The notes under the pieces: generated by a model
Seen by the model: the letters and a program-made list of their open reading frames with translations, nothing else
Databases searched by the model: none
What the model was told of the DNA's origin: nothing
Assembly: GCA_964490175.1 (NCBI GenBank)
Contig: CAZBAI010000003.1
Span: forward strand, 1 to 64,000
Reading direction: 5' to 3'
Source: RGIG3077 sp964490175
GTDB taxonomy: Bacteria > Bacillota > Clostridia > Oscillospirales > Ruminococcaceae
DNA: 64,000 nt
Translations under genes and position numbers: made by a program
Part shown: positions 34,723 to 43,172 of the stretch, one piece after another
Numbering within the stretch: position 1 is the first letter of the stretch
Layout of the letters: every line of letters begins with the position of its first letter

Positions 34723-34965
34723 ATGGCTGCAACGCAAAATCAAATTGACAATCTTGTTGCCCTGCTCGACGGATATACGCAAAAGGGCGGTCACCATTTA
34801 AACGTTAATGTTTTTACAAAGGAAACGCTTATCGACGCACAGGCGCACCCCGAAAAATATCCGCAGTTGACCGTTCGTGTCAGCGGATATGCCGTAAATT
34901 TCATTAAGCTGACAAAAAAACAGCAAGATGAAATCATTTCACGCACATTTCACGACAGTATTTAA
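34723..34965 (+). CDS. Stand-alone glycyl-radical domain of pyruvate formate-lyase (GrcA/YfiD-like)
   Basis: An 80-residue protein equal to the C-terminal domain of PFL: DNLVALLDGY, GGHHLNVNVF, the glycyl loop RVSGYA with the radical glycine at G55, and the end motif EIISRTFHDSI. It has its own ATG after TTTAGGAGG, 22 bp after the pflB stop and in a different reading frame (+1), so it is a separate gene, not a readthrough product. The E. coli protein GrcA (YfiD) is an established spare part for oxygen-cut PFL; here the main enzyme itself lacks the domain, so this subunit would be obligatory. It is smaller than GrcA, having no extra N-terminus. Two bases before pflA. Confidence 0.9.
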   Translation: MAATQNQIDNLVALLDGYTQKGGHHLNVNVFTKETLIDAQAHPEKYPQLTVRVSGYAVNFIKLTKKQQDEIISRTFHDSI

Positions 34966-34967
34966 AA

Positions 34968-35699
34968 ATGAACGGCTTTATTCATTCGATTGAATCTTTC
35001 GGCGCAGTTGACGGTCCCGGCATACGGCTTGTTGTCTTTATGCAGGGCTGCACACTGCGCTGTGCCTATTGTCACAACCCGGATACATGGCAAATCGGCG
35101 TCGGACGGCAAATGTCGCCGAGTCAAATTATTGAGCAGTATCAAAGAAACCGCCAGTTTTACAAAAACGGCGGCATAACTGTCAGCGGCGGCGAACCGCT
35201 TTTGCAGATTGACTTTTTGACCAAGCTTTTTTCTTGCGCAAAGCAAAAAAATATTCATACCTGTATTGACACTTCCGGGGCGGTTTTTGACCCAAGCAAT
35301 ACTAAAGAATTTGACAAATTGATTCAATATACCGACCTTGTTTTGCTTGATATCAAGCACATCAACAATAAAAAGCATATTGATATCACGGGGAAAGGCA
35401 ACAGTAATATTCTCGATTTTGCACGGTATCTCGACAGGAACAATGTCGATGTGTGGATACGGCACGTCGTTGTGCCCGATTTAACGGACAGTGAAAGCGA
35501 CCTTGCCGAGCTTGGAAGATTTATAGCAACGCTGAAAAATGTTAAGGCGCTTGATGTCATTCCGTATCACACTTACGGCGTTGAAAAATATGCGGAGCTT
35601 GGTATAAAATACAGGCTTGAAAATGTGCCGAATGTCCAAAGCAATCTTGTTGCAAGGGCTAAAAGCATAATAATCAACGAAATTCTGGCAAAAAAATAA
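34968..35699 (+). CDS. pflA: Pyruvate formate-lyase activating enzyme (radical SAM)
   Basis: A 243-residue radical-SAM activase that abstracts the hydrogen from the PFL glycine. The N-terminus shows SFGAVDGPGIRLVVF, and the cluster motif is CTLRCAYCHNPDTW (CxxxCxxC), then TVSGGEPLLQ. Starts 2 bp after the glycyl-radical gene, so the three genes form one unit. Its natural substrate here should be the small glycyl-radical protein docked on, or free of, the PFL body. SD is weak, consistent with translational coupling. Confidence 0.94.
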   Translation: MNGFIHSIESFGAVDGPGIRLVVFMQGCTLRCAYCHNPDTWQIGVGRQMSPSQIIEQYQRNRQFYKNGGITVSGGEPLLQIDFLTKLFSCAKQKNIHTCIDTSGAVFDPSNTKEFDKLIQYTDLVLLDIKHINNKKHIDITGKGNSNILDFARYLDRNNVDVWIRHVVVPDLTDSESDLAELGRFIATLKNVKALDVIPYHTYGVEKYAELGIKYRLENVPNVQSNLVARAKSIIINEILAKK

Positions 35700-35731
35700 C
35701 GGTATGGTTGTTTTCAACCATACCGTTTTTT
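35698..35731. terminator. Bidirectional terminator between pflA and surface protein gene
   Basis: Perfect 13-bp stem AACGGTATGGTTG / CAACCATACCGTT with TTTT loop, followed by a T-run on the right and, on the minus strand, ATTTTTTT. Serves pflA (+) and the converging gene at 35743 (-). Confidence 0.88.
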
Positions 35732-35742
35732 GTGCAAAGAAA

Positions 35743-36507
35743 TTAGTGTTTCTTAGAAACAACTACGGCAGCGCCTGCGATTGCAAGAAGAGCAGCTACA
35801 GAAGCTACACCCTCAACACCGGTTGCAACGTTTGCAGCAGCGGCTGTTGTTGAAGCGGCAGTTGTCGTTGCAGCAGCTGTTGTTGTAGTGGTTTCGCCAC
35901 CTGCGGCAGTAGTTGTAGTGGTTACATCATCTGCGGCAGCTGTTGTTGTGGTTGTAACAGCAGCAGTTGTAGTAGTTGTTACAGCGTCATCATTACCGTC
36001 GGGATTTTGCTCACCGCTACCTTCACCGACGGTGTAGGTGATTACGATATCGCTGATATCAACAGTAGGATCGGCACCCCACCACCAGCCGAACTGAACA
36101 AAACCGTCAGCGTAAACAGAAGCAATATCCTGACCTTCAGCGTCAAAACTAATGCTTTCAACCCATGAAGTAACAAGGTAATCTTTGGGAACGTTAGCCA
36201 TATCAGCCTGAACCCAACCTGTGGTTTCGTCAGAATTAACGCTCAAGCCGACAGCTCCGCCGCCGTCTGCCCAATATTCAGTAGTGCAATCCCAAGTTAC
36301 GGTAAATTCAATATTGGTAATTGCAGCTGTGTTTGCGGGAAGACCAAGCTCGGCATAAGTAATCTGAGCCATCTTTTTAGTATCATCAGCGGAATCAAGC
36401 GAAATTTTAGTGCTGTAGTTTGCAGTATCGGCAAAAGAAGCGATAGCCAAAGCAGATACCGAAACAGCGCAAGCTGCAATGCCTGCAAAAATCTTTGAAA
36501 TTTTCAT
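35743..36507 (-). CDS. Secreted surface protein with Thr/Ala-rich linker and C-terminal anchor (paralogue A)
   Basis: A 254-residue exported protein: signal peptide (MKISKIFAG..., cleavage probably after ASFA near residue 26), a ~140-residue beta-rich domain with many Trp (CTTEYWADGG, FVQFGWWWGADP) and ITNIEFTVTWD, which looks like a carbohydrate-binding or beta-sandwich module. A run of TTTTTAA-type repeats follows, then a C-terminal unit NVATGVEGVASVAALLAIAG with a hydrophobic stretch and a KKH end. That last part resembles a sortase-type or membrane anchor, but has ATG instead of LPxTG. Paralogue of the gene directly upstream. SD AAGGAG. No CAZy family can be assigned by eye. Confidence 0.82.
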   Translation of the reverse strand: MKISKIFAGIAACAVSVSALAIASFADTANYSTKISLDSADDTKKMAQITYAELGLPANTAAITNIEFTVTWDCTTEYWADGGGAVGLSVNSDETTGWVQADMANVPKDYLVTSWVESISFDAEGQDIASVYADGFVQFGWWWGADPTVDISDIVITYTVGEGSGEQNPDGNDDAVTTTTTAAVTTTTTAAADDVTTTTTAAGGETTTTTAAATTTAASTTAAAANVATGVEGVASVAALLAIAGAAVVVSKKH

Positions 36508-36534
36508 AATTTAATCTCCTTAATTTATGACATA

Positions 36535-36562
36535 GGCTCGGCGGTAGAGCTACAACCGAGCC
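36535..36562 (-). other. Hairpin between the two surface protein genes
   Basis: GGCTCGG / CCGAGCC, 7-bp stem with a 14-nt loop in the gap between the paralogues, with no U-run. It may separate their expression levels (processing or partial termination). Confidence 0.5.
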
Positions 36563-36596
36563 TGTGATAAACTTAGCTTTTACTTAAAACGTGCGA

Positions 36597-37301
36597 TTAG
36601 TGCTTCTTGGAAATAACTACTGCAGCGCCTGCAATTGTAAGAAGAGCAGCTACGGAAGCAACGCCCTCAACACCTGTTGCAGCGTTTGCGGCAGCAGCTG
36701 TAGTTGTTGCAGCGGTATTGTTGTTTGCGGCAGCCGTTGTTGTAGCAGCGGCAGCTGTTGTGGTTGTTGTAGCATTGTTATCAGCAGCAGCTGCTGTAGT
36801 TGTTGTAGCAGCACCACCGATTACGTTACCGCTAAGGTCGAGGTACTTAACATCGGAAACTTCAAAGTCTCCACCCCACCATGCCTGAACGATGAACTGA
36901 CCCCAATCGGCACTTGAATCAAAGATTGCGCCGCCGAAATCATACTTCAATTCAATAACAGAACCTGTGTAGTTTACGGTCATACCGGAAATGTTCTTGC
37001 AATCAGCGCCTTCACCGGATACGCCGAATTCCTTAGAACCGTCAGACCACTCAACACCGGCACCCTGGAAAATAACGCCGCCGCCGATACCGGTTTCTTC
37101 CCAACCGGAAGCAGGTGTGATTGTAACAAGAGCACCGCTGATGCCGCCGTTCCACTCAACAGATTCAGCAGTAAGATCAACAACATATGCAGCACCGTCA
37201 TTAGCGTTTGTGATTGTCTTTGCGGCAAATGATGTGATTGCCATAGCAGATACTGAAACAGCGCAAGCTGCAACAGCTGCAAAAATTCTTGTAAGCTTCA
37301 T
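36597..37301 (-). CDS. Secreted surface protein with Thr/Ala-rich linker and C-terminal anchor (paralogue B)
   Basis: A 234-residue exported protein. Signal peptide MKLTRIFAA...SFAA, then a beta-rich domain (AYVVDLTAESVEW, GIGGGVIFQGAGVEW, VIELKYDFGGAIF, VQAWWGGDFEVSDVKYLDL), a Thr/Ala/Asn-rich linker and the C-terminal NAATGVEGVASVAALLTIAG-KKH unit, almost identical to that of paralogue A. The domains themselves are only distantly similar. The ATG at 37301 follows GGAGG; an upstream in-frame start at 37334 has none. It has its own promoter and a palindromic operator-like element. Thr-rich repeats in both genes make recombination between them likely. Confidence 0.82.
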   Translation of the reverse strand: MKLTRIFAAVAACAVSVSAMAITSFAAKTITNANDGAAYVVDLTAESVEWNGGISGALVTITPASGWEETGIGGGVIFQGAGVEWSDGSKEFGVSGEGADCKNISGMTVNYTGSVIELKYDFGGAIFDSSADWGQFIVQAWWGGDFEVSDVKYLDLSGNVIGGAATTTTAAAADNNATTTTTAAAATTTAAANNNTAATTTAAAANAATGVEGVASVAALLTIAGAAVVISKKH

Positions 37302-37322
37302 AATAATATCCTCCAAAAAATT

Positions 37323-37372
37323 ACGTAGTGACACTACGTTTATTATGACAAAATTATATCACAAATTGCTCG
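37323..37372 (-). promoter_or_regulatory. Promoter and palindromic operator-like site of the surface protein genes
   Basis: -35 TAGACA (37367-37372), 18-bp spacer, -10 TATAAT (37343-37348) on the minus strand. Right downstream, covering the expected start point, is the perfect palindrome ACGTAGTGTCACTACGT (37323-37339, 8-bp arms, 1-bp centre), positioned like a repressor operator. Confidence 0.65.
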
Positions 37373-37481
37373 GATTTGTCTATCTGCATTTTGCACAAAT
37401 TTAAGCCTGCATTTTTCACATTTATGACAAATAGGCTATGCAATATCCGCAAAAAACCATATACGGAAAAAATTTAAAAAA

Positions 37482-38678
37482 TCAGCCCGTGGTAACGACT
37501 TCAATGGCTTTTATCAATTGAAAATCGTTTTCAACATCAACGCCGTCAATGTAGGATTGCGCCTCTTCGGAAAGCTCGATTTCAAAATCGGGCATAATTC
37601 CTATGCCGTCATAGCAATCGGTTTTAGTCGTTTGATAAGTTGCCACCGTTATTGTGACAGCGCCGCCGCCCTCAAGCTCATAGGTCACTTGCATTACGCC
37701 CTTGCCGTAGGTTGTTACACCGACAAGCGGAACTTGCGCAAAATCACGCAGTGACTGTGCAAACAGCTCGCCGCCGCTTGCGGTTGAACCGTTGACTAAA
37801 ACGACCATCGGCAAATTAAGCATATTGTTGTCTTTCATCGTGACAATCGGCTCTTTCTCACCGTCGTTATAGGTTGCAAAGGCAATTTCGCCCTTGGGCA
37901 AAATATCCTCCAAAACTTCTTCCACGGCGCTGACAAGCCCGCCGCCGTTATCACGCACATCAAAAACAATCCTCTCGGCACCGTCGTTCAAAAGCTTATA
38001 AAGCACCTGACTGAACTGCGTTCCCGTTTTTTCGTTAAAAGAATTTATCTTGATATACGCAATATTCCCATCAAGCATTTGACCGCTGACCGAGGTTATT
38101 TCCATCGTTTTGCGTGCCACCGTAATTTCAAGCTCGTCGCCGCCTCGGTTTATCGTAAGCACGATTTCACTGCCCTCTTCGCCCTTTGCAATGCCGTTTG
38201 CCGCTTCGTTAAAACCCGTTTCAAGAACATCAACGCCGTCAACGGCAATAATCAAATCGCCCTTTTCAATGCCGGCATTCATTGCGGGCGAATCCTCGCT
38301 TATATCCGTTACACGAATATATCCGCTTTCGTCCTTTGTAACAGTCGTGCCGATTCCGAAACGCTTTCCCGATTCGGTCAACTGCCTTGTGCGATATTCT
38401 TCCGCTGTATAGTAGCGTGCATAGCGGTCGTCAAGCCCCGAAACATAGCCGTCGAAAATTGCGTCAAGCAAAGCGGTTTCGTCAATCGTTCCGTTAAAAT
38501 TCGAGCGAACTATCGTGTCAAAATTTTCAAACTGTGAATATTTCTCGGCACGTTCTTTCAAATTCGTGATTTTGCCGTTGAAATTTTGCTGCGAAAGATA
38601 CCATGTCAAAATCATCGTAATTGCGGAAGTGATAAACACAATACTTATCGTAATGCCAATACTGATTTTTTTATTCAT
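37482..38678 (-). CDS. ctpA: S41 family C-terminal processing protease (CtpA-like)
   Basis: A 398-residue membrane-anchored serine protease with an N-terminal transmembrane helix (ISIGITISIVFITSAITMIL), a PDZ domain around residues 95-180 (GIEKGDLIIAVDGVD) and an S41 core. The catalytic Ser is in VNGSTASGGELFAQSL (about residue 298), the Lys in TTYGKGVMQ. Such proteases trim cell-wall enzymes or their adaptors. Immediately follows the M23 factor of the ftsEX operon, so a role in regulating septal hydrolysis is plausible. SD GGAGA. Confidence 0.92.
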   Translation of the reverse strand: MNKKISIGITISIVFITSAITMILTWYLSQQNFNGKITNLKERAEKYSQFENFDTIVRSNFNGTIDETALLDAIFDGYVSGLDDRYARYYTAEEYRTRQLTESGKRFGIGTTVTKDESGYIRVTDISEDSPAMNAGIEKGDLIIAVDGVDVLETGFNEAANGIAKGEEGSEIVLTINRGGDELEITVARKTMEITSVSGQMLDGNIAYIKINSFNEKTGTQFSQVLYKLLNDGAERIVFDVRDNGGGLVSAVEEVLEDILPKGEIAFATYNDGEKEPIVTMKDNNMLNLPMVVLVNGSTASGGELFAQSLRDFAQVPLVGVTTYGKGVMQVTYELEGGGAVTITVATYQTTKTDCYDGIGIMPDFEIELSEEAQSYIDGVDVENDFQLIKAIEVVTTG

Positions 38679-38688
38679 ATTATCTCCG

Positions 38689-40011
38689 TTATGTTCTGTT
38701 GAAATAGTCCATAGGATTTACTCTTGTACCGTTTTTAATTACCTCAAAATGCAAATGATATCCCGTAGATTGACCGGTTGAACCTATATAACCGATAACA
38801 TCTCCCCTTTTAACGATATCACCCTCGCTTACGGCAAGTGAAGCAAGATGAGCGTATCTCGTGGCGTATGAGGTGCCGGTACTGTCAGCTCCATGGTCGA
38901 TTGTAACATAGTTTCCGTAGGTCATGCCGCAGCTGCAAAATGTGCCGTAATCATGCGTGCAACCGCTGTATGTTGTAATAACCATGCCGTCTGCGGCGGC
39001 ATATGCAGGCTGATAATGAATCCCCGCACCCGCAATATCTATCGCCCTGTGCGTGCTGCCCCAGCGTGCGCCGTATCCGGAAGAAATATACACAAAATTA
39101 CCTGCCGGCCACAAAAACGCTTCGCCTGTATAGGTATAGCTTGCAGTATATTGCGAACCGCTTGCGGCGGCTTCTCGGCGCTTACGCTCCTCCTCGGCAC
39201 GAATCGCCTCTTGCTTTTCAAGAGTTACTCTTTCTATCTCGGCATCATACTGTTCTTGCTGTGCCTGTGCGTTTGCAAGCTGATTTTCGTATTCCTCCTG
39301 CTGGCGCTCAAGCATATCGATAACATAATCGGTCTGCGCATAGTCGGATTCAAGGTCGCCCAAAGCCGTTTCGTACTCGGTTTTCGTCACCTCAAGAGAT
39401 GTCCTGTCGTTTTCAAGCAGCAGTTTATCTTTTTCAAGCTCTTCCTTGCTGTCGTTTAAGGCATCGATTTCACTGTTGAGCCTGTCAAACAGTTCTTTAT
39501 CATACTGTATCAGTCTTGAAACAAGCTCTGTTTTGGCAAGTACGTCGTAAAAATCCGTCGAACCCGAAAGAACCGATGCAAGGCTGTCGTCGCCTGTTAA
39601 ATACATCGCACGAAGTCTTAGCTTAAATTCTTCAAGGTCGCTGTCGATTTCCGCTTCCTTGGCGGCAATATCGTCTTCAAGCACGGCAATATCGCTTTCA
39701 AGTGCGGCAATTCGTCCATCAAGGGTATTTATCATATCCTTTGTAAGTGCAAGATTCTCTTCCTGAAGCGAAATTTTGTCAATCAGCGTTGCCTGATATG
39801 TTTCCTGTGCGTTGATATTGTTTGCCTGTTCGTTAAGTGTTTGCTGCAAATTTTCAATTTGCTGTTCGTTGTCGGCTTTTTGCTGTTCAAGCGCTTCGAT
39901 TTGTTCGTCAAAATCCGAAATCGAAGTAGCCGAACCCGGCATCTTGTTAAAAATGCCCGCCCCGATTGCCACACACATTGCAAAGCACAAAAGTTTTTTT
40001 GCGTTTTTCAT
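38689..40011 (-). CDS. M23 peptidase / EnvC-type murein hydrolase activator
   Basis: A 440-residue secreted protein: signal segment (MKNAKKLLCFAMCVAIGAGIF), a long coiled coil of about 250 residues (EQQKADNEQQIENLQQTL and later EKDKLLLENDRTSLE), an Ala/Ser linker and a C-terminal LytM/M23 domain with HRAIDIAG and GYHLHFEV. Both zinc motifs (HxxxD and HxH) are preserved, so it may be an active endopeptidase and not only an activator. In other bacteria the coiled coil is engaged by FtsX (EnvC, PcsB). It lies directly after ftsX. Confidence 0.93.
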   Translation of the reverse strand: MKNAKKLLCFAMCVAIGAGIFNKMPGSATSISDFDEQIEALEQQKADNEQQIENLQQTLNEQANNINAQETYQATLIDKISLQEENLALTKDMINTLDGRIAALESDIAVLEDDIAAKEAEIDSDLEEFKLRLRAMYLTGDDSLASVLSGSTDFYDVLAKTELVSRLIQYDKELFDRLNSEIDALNDSKEELEKDKLLLENDRTSLEVTKTEYETALGDLESDYAQTDYVIDMLERQQEEYENQLANAQAQQEQYDAEIERVTLEKQEAIRAEEERKRREAAASGSQYTASYTYTGEAFLWPAGNFVYISSGYGARWGSTHRAIDIAGAGIHYQPAYAAADGMVITTYSGCTHDYGTFCSCGMTYGNYVTIDHGADSTGTSYATRYAHLASLAVSEGDIVKRGDVIGYIGSTGQSTGYHLHFEVIKNGTRVNPMDYFNRT

Positions 40012-40045
40012 AAATATATCACCGTATTTTTGTCTTGCGTTTAGC

Positions 40046-40954
40046 CTACACTCTCACATATTTTCTAACGCTTATCACACTGCCCAAAGCGGCAATCAGC
40101 GCACCGCCGAGAATATAAGCTGCGTAAACAAGCATCATGATATCGTTAAAATCTATAAATCCGGTAACTCCGAGAATATTCCAAACGTACATTTCCTGCG
40201 AAATCGCCGCAATCAGCCCATCATAAATAAACCCTGTTATAACTGCGGAAACAAGACCCGCAGCCGCTCCTATCAGCAAGCCCTCGACAAAGAACGGAAT
40301 ATTTATGAAAACGTTTGTCGCACCGACGTATTTCATAATTGTAATTTCATTCATTCTCATCTGTGCGCTTGCCCTTGTGGTGTTTGAAATAATCACCGTC
40401 GATACAATAATAAGCGCAAATATCATCATGCCCGAAATCGCTTTGACAATATGTTCGGTTTCGGTGAGAATATTGGCAAATTCAAACGGCGCCGAAACTT
40501 TATAGATATTATCTATCGTGTTGATTTTTTCAACTGTTTGGGTGATAAGGTCGATATCATCAACTTTCACTCTGTATGTATCCGGCAAAGGGTTTTCGTC
40601 GAGCGAATCGAAAATCCGAACATATTCGGAATAAGTTTCACGATAGTTTTCAAGCGCTTTTTCTTTGGAAAAAAACGTTATGTTTTTCTTGTCGATATTA
40701 TCGATTTTTTCAAGCTCTGCGGCAACGTTTCCGATTGAAACCTCGTCGATATCGTCATCTAAATACACAACAATTTCATTTTGGCTTTCAATAGCGGAAA
40801 CCATATCGTTTACATTTATCGAAAACAGTATAGACGAGCCGACCAAAAGCAGCGACACAAGCATTACGCAAAACGAAGCAAACGACATAAGCGAATGCGA
40901 AAAAATGCTGCGCACACCAAGACCGACAAGATATTTCATACTTGAGGGTTTCAC
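40046..40954 (-). CDS. ftsX: Cell division ABC transporter permease FtsX
   Basis: A 302-residue permease with one N-terminal and three C-terminal transmembrane helices and a ~120-residue extracellular domain between them (EIVVYLDDDIDEV ... FEFANIL). It works with FtsE to transmit a signal across the membrane to a peptidoglycan hydrolase. The start taken is GTG at 40954 after GGGGGAAG, overlapping the ftsE stop; an ATG at 40939 (MKYLVGLG) is an alternative. Confidence 0.94.
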   Translation of the reverse strand: MKPSSMKYLVGLGVRSIFSHSLMSFASFCVMLVSLLLVGSSILFSINVNDMVSAIESQNEIVVYLDDDIDEVSIGNVAAELEKIDNIDKKNITFFSKEKALENYRETYSEYVRIFDSLDENPLPDTYRVKVDDIDLITQTVEKINTIDNIYKVSAPFEFANILTETEHIVKAISGMMIFALIIVSTVIISNTTRASAQMRMNEITIMKYVGATNVFINIPFFVEGLLIGAAAGLVSAVITGFIYDGLIAAISQEMYVWNILGVTGFIDFNDIMMLVYAAYILGGALIAALGSVISVRKYVRV

Positions 40955-41742
40955 TGTTCTTCCCCCTTTACATCAGCTGCCATGGCAGTTTCTTTTACCG
41001 AATCCGCCTTTTCAATATGCGTATTTTCGTCTGTATCACCGTCTGCGGCGTATTCTTCGCTGCCGCCTATAACTCCGTCAAATACAATATTTCCCTTATC
41101 AAGGTTAATTATTCTTCCCCCGAAATGCCGCACAAGCTCATGCTCATGCGTTACCATAAGCACGGTTGTTCCGCATTTGTTGATAGCTCTCAGCAAATCG
41201 ACAAATTCATAAGTATATTCGGGGTCGATATTTCCCGTAGGCTCATCGGCGATAATGATTTTCGGGTCGTTGACAAGCGCCCTTGCAATCGCAACACGCT
41301 GCTGTTCGCCGCCGGAAAGCTCATCGGGATATGCCTTTGCCTTATCCTGCAAGCCGACAAGGCTTATAACATACGGCACACGTTTTCTTATATATTTTTT
41401 CGGTGCGTCGATAACACGCAAAACAAACGCAACGTTATCATAAACCGTCATGGTTTTGATAAGCCTGATATCCTGAAAAACAACGCCGATGGTTCTTCTC
41501 AATCCGGTAATTTTGCTGCGCTTCATAGTTGAGCTTAATGTATAACCGTTTACGGAAATAATGCCGTCGGTTGCGTTAATTTCTTTCAGCAAAAGCTTTA
41601 TAAGCGTTGATTTTCCTGCGCCGTTTGAGCCGACAACAAACGCAAATTCGCCGTCGTTTATGCGAAGGTTTACATTGTGCAATGCGCCCGCACCGTTTTT
41701 TTGATTATAATACGATACGGAAACGTTTTTCAGTTCAACCAA
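40951..41742 (-). CDS. ftsE: Cell division ATP-binding protein FtsE
   Basis: A 263-residue ABC ATPase. Walker A GSNGAGKST, signature LSGGEQQRVAIARAL and Walker B KIIIADEPTG are present. It is about 35 residues longer than usual, ending in an acidic Asp/Glu/Thr-rich tail. The start is TTG at 41742 after AAGGAGG. First gene of the ftsE-ftsX-M23-ctpA unit. Confidence 0.94.
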   Translation of the reverse strand: MVELKNVSVSYYNQKNGAGALHNVNLRINDGEFAFVVGSNGAGKSTLIKLLLKEINATDGIISVNGYTLSSTMKRSKITGLRRTIGVVFQDIRLIKTMTVYDNVAFVLRVIDAPKKYIRKRVPYVISLVGLQDKAKAYPDELSGGEQQRVAIARALVNDPKIIIADEPTGNIDPEYTYEFVDLLRAINKCGTTVLMVTHEHELVRHFGGRIINLDKGNIVFDGVIGGSEEYAADGDTDENTHIEKADSVKETAMAADVKGEEQ

Positions 41743-41789
41743 TCGAACTTGCCTCCTTGAATGGTCGTGTAGCGTTTTTCTTTCTAATC

Positions 41790-41824
41790 AATATTGCCCA
41801 ACAAGTCATATGTCGGGCAATATT
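41790..41824. repeat. Inverted repeat upstream of ftsE
   Basis: AATATTGCCC and GGGCAATATT, perfect 10-bp arms with a 15-bp loop, in the 110-bp gap between the CdaR-type regulator gene and ftsE (both minus strand). A T-run follows on the plus strand only, where no gene ends, so it is not a clear terminator for its neighbours. Confidence 0.5.
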
Positions 41825-41852
41825 TTTTATGTTATAATATCGGTTTTATGTC

Positions 41853-42938
41853 TTAAAATTTCGTGGGATTTGCGGAAAGATACTTCTTGACCATAAGTGC
41901 GATTTTGAATATAATGGCATGGTCAAATTCTCTCAAATCAAGACCGGTAAGCTTTTTGATTTTTTCAAGTCTGTATACAAGCGTGTTTCTGTGAACGAAA
42001 AGTTTTCTCGAAGTTTCCGAAACGTTAAGGTTATTTTCAAAAAATCTTTGAATCGTGAAAAGCGTTTCGTGGTCAAGCGATTCAATACTGCCCCTTTTAA
42101 ACACTTCATGCAAAAAGGTTTCGCAAAGCGTTGTGGGAAGATGATAAATAAGTCTTGCGATTCCGAGATTATCATAGCTGACAATCACCTTGTCGGTATC
42201 GAAAACCTTGCCTACTTCAAGCGCTATCTGCGCTTCCTTAAACGAACGTGCAAGATCCTTTACGCCGACAACCGTTGTGCCTATGCCGACGTTAACCCTT
42301 GTGTAAAATTCGCTTGAAAGAGTATCTGCGATCGAGCGTGCGAGTTTTTCCAAATCCGATGATTCAACCGTGCTTTTTATCTCTTTAACAAGAACAATAT
42401 CCGTTTCGGTGATGTTGAAAACAAAGTCCTTGCTCTTGTCGGGGAAAAGGTTTTGAATCACGTCATAGGCGGAAATATCATTGGCGGAAACTATTCTTAT
42501 CAAAAGCACAACTCTGCTGATTTCGGCGTTTAAGTGAAGCTCTCTCGCCTTGATGACAACATCGCCGGGAAGCACGTTGTCAAGAACAACATTTTTAATA
42601 AAATTGTTTCTGTCATATTTTTCATCATAATACTGCTTGATGTTGGAAAGCGTAATCGACATAATGCTTGCATATTTTGCGGCATTCTCGTCCGTTCCCT
42701 CAACGAATACCGCATAATCGGGCTTTATGTGTGAGCCGAACGGCTTATAGGTGTATCCGTCACGAACAAAAATATCGTGAGAATCGCTTAAATCCAATGA
42801 AACAAACTCATTGGTCGTACCGACCTTTTGCAGATCACTGCACGCAATGATAGTAGCGGTTTCATCAACAACGCCGATTACTGCGTCGATAGTATCCCTA
42901 AGCTGGTGAACAAGTCCCTGAAATAATCTGTTAGACAT
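41853..42938 (-). CDS. PucR/CdaR family transcriptional regulator
   Basis: A 361-residue cytosolic regulator. An N-terminal sensory part (RLFQGLVHQLRDTIDAVIGVVDE and the stretch to about 110) is followed by a middle GGDEF-like CdaR domain and a C-terminal HTH_30: FFENNLNVSETSRKLFVHRNTLVYRLEKI, a CdaR/PucR signature. These regulators usually control sugar-acid or nitrogen catabolism, but no such neighbours are present. Its own promoter region holds a 10-bp tandem repeat, suggesting autoregulation. Confidence 0.88.
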   Translation of the reverse strand: MSNRLFQGLVHQLRDTIDAVIGVVDETATIIACSDLQKVGTTNEFVSLDLSDSHDIFVRDGYTYKPFGSHIKPDYAVFVEGTDENAAKYASIMSITLSNIKQYYDEKYDRNNFIKNVVLDNVLPGDVVIKARELHLNAEISRVVLLIRIVSANDISAYDVIQNLFPDKSKDFVFNITETDIVLVKEIKSTVESSDLEKLARSIADTLSSEFYTRVNVGIGTTVVGVKDLARSFKEAQIALEVGKVFDTDKVIVSYDNLGIARLIYHLPTTLCETFLHEVFKRGSIESLDHETLFTIQRFFENNLNVSETSRKLFVHRNTLVYRLEKIKKLTGLDLREFDHAIIFKIALMVKKYLSANPTKF

Positions 42939-43024
42939 TAAAAATACTCCTTTGCTTTACGAATCAATGCCACATGGCATCATTCGTGCAATTTTTTGTT
43001 GCGCCGGAAACTGTGATTCGACAT

Positions 43025-43060
43025 TTTGCACTAATTTGCACTAATACACCTTAAATTTTA
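43025..43060 (-). promoter_or_regulatory. Promoter with tandem operator-like repeats for the PucR/CdaR gene
   Basis: Minus-strand extended -10 TGC-TAAAAT (TAAAAT = 43055-43060). Just downstream are two exact adjacent copies of TTTGCACTAA (43025-43034 and 43035-43044, written on the plus strand), spaced one helical turn apart, as expected for a regulator binding two successive turns. Confidence 0.5.
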
Positions 43061-43172
43061 GCACATCCAAATCAAACAAGTGTTAAGAAATTATTAAATT
43101 CTCGTAAGAATCAGCTTATTTCTTGTTAATATTACACAAAGCATACCTTTGCAAACACATCTGCGCAATTTT

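Noticed and set aside
34680..34723. Sequencing frameshift as the cause of the split PFL
   Set aside because: The end of the first gene has no PFL homology past IIPNALGKED, and the second has a perfect AGGAGG and ATG; two designed genes explain this better. Reads would still be worth a look.
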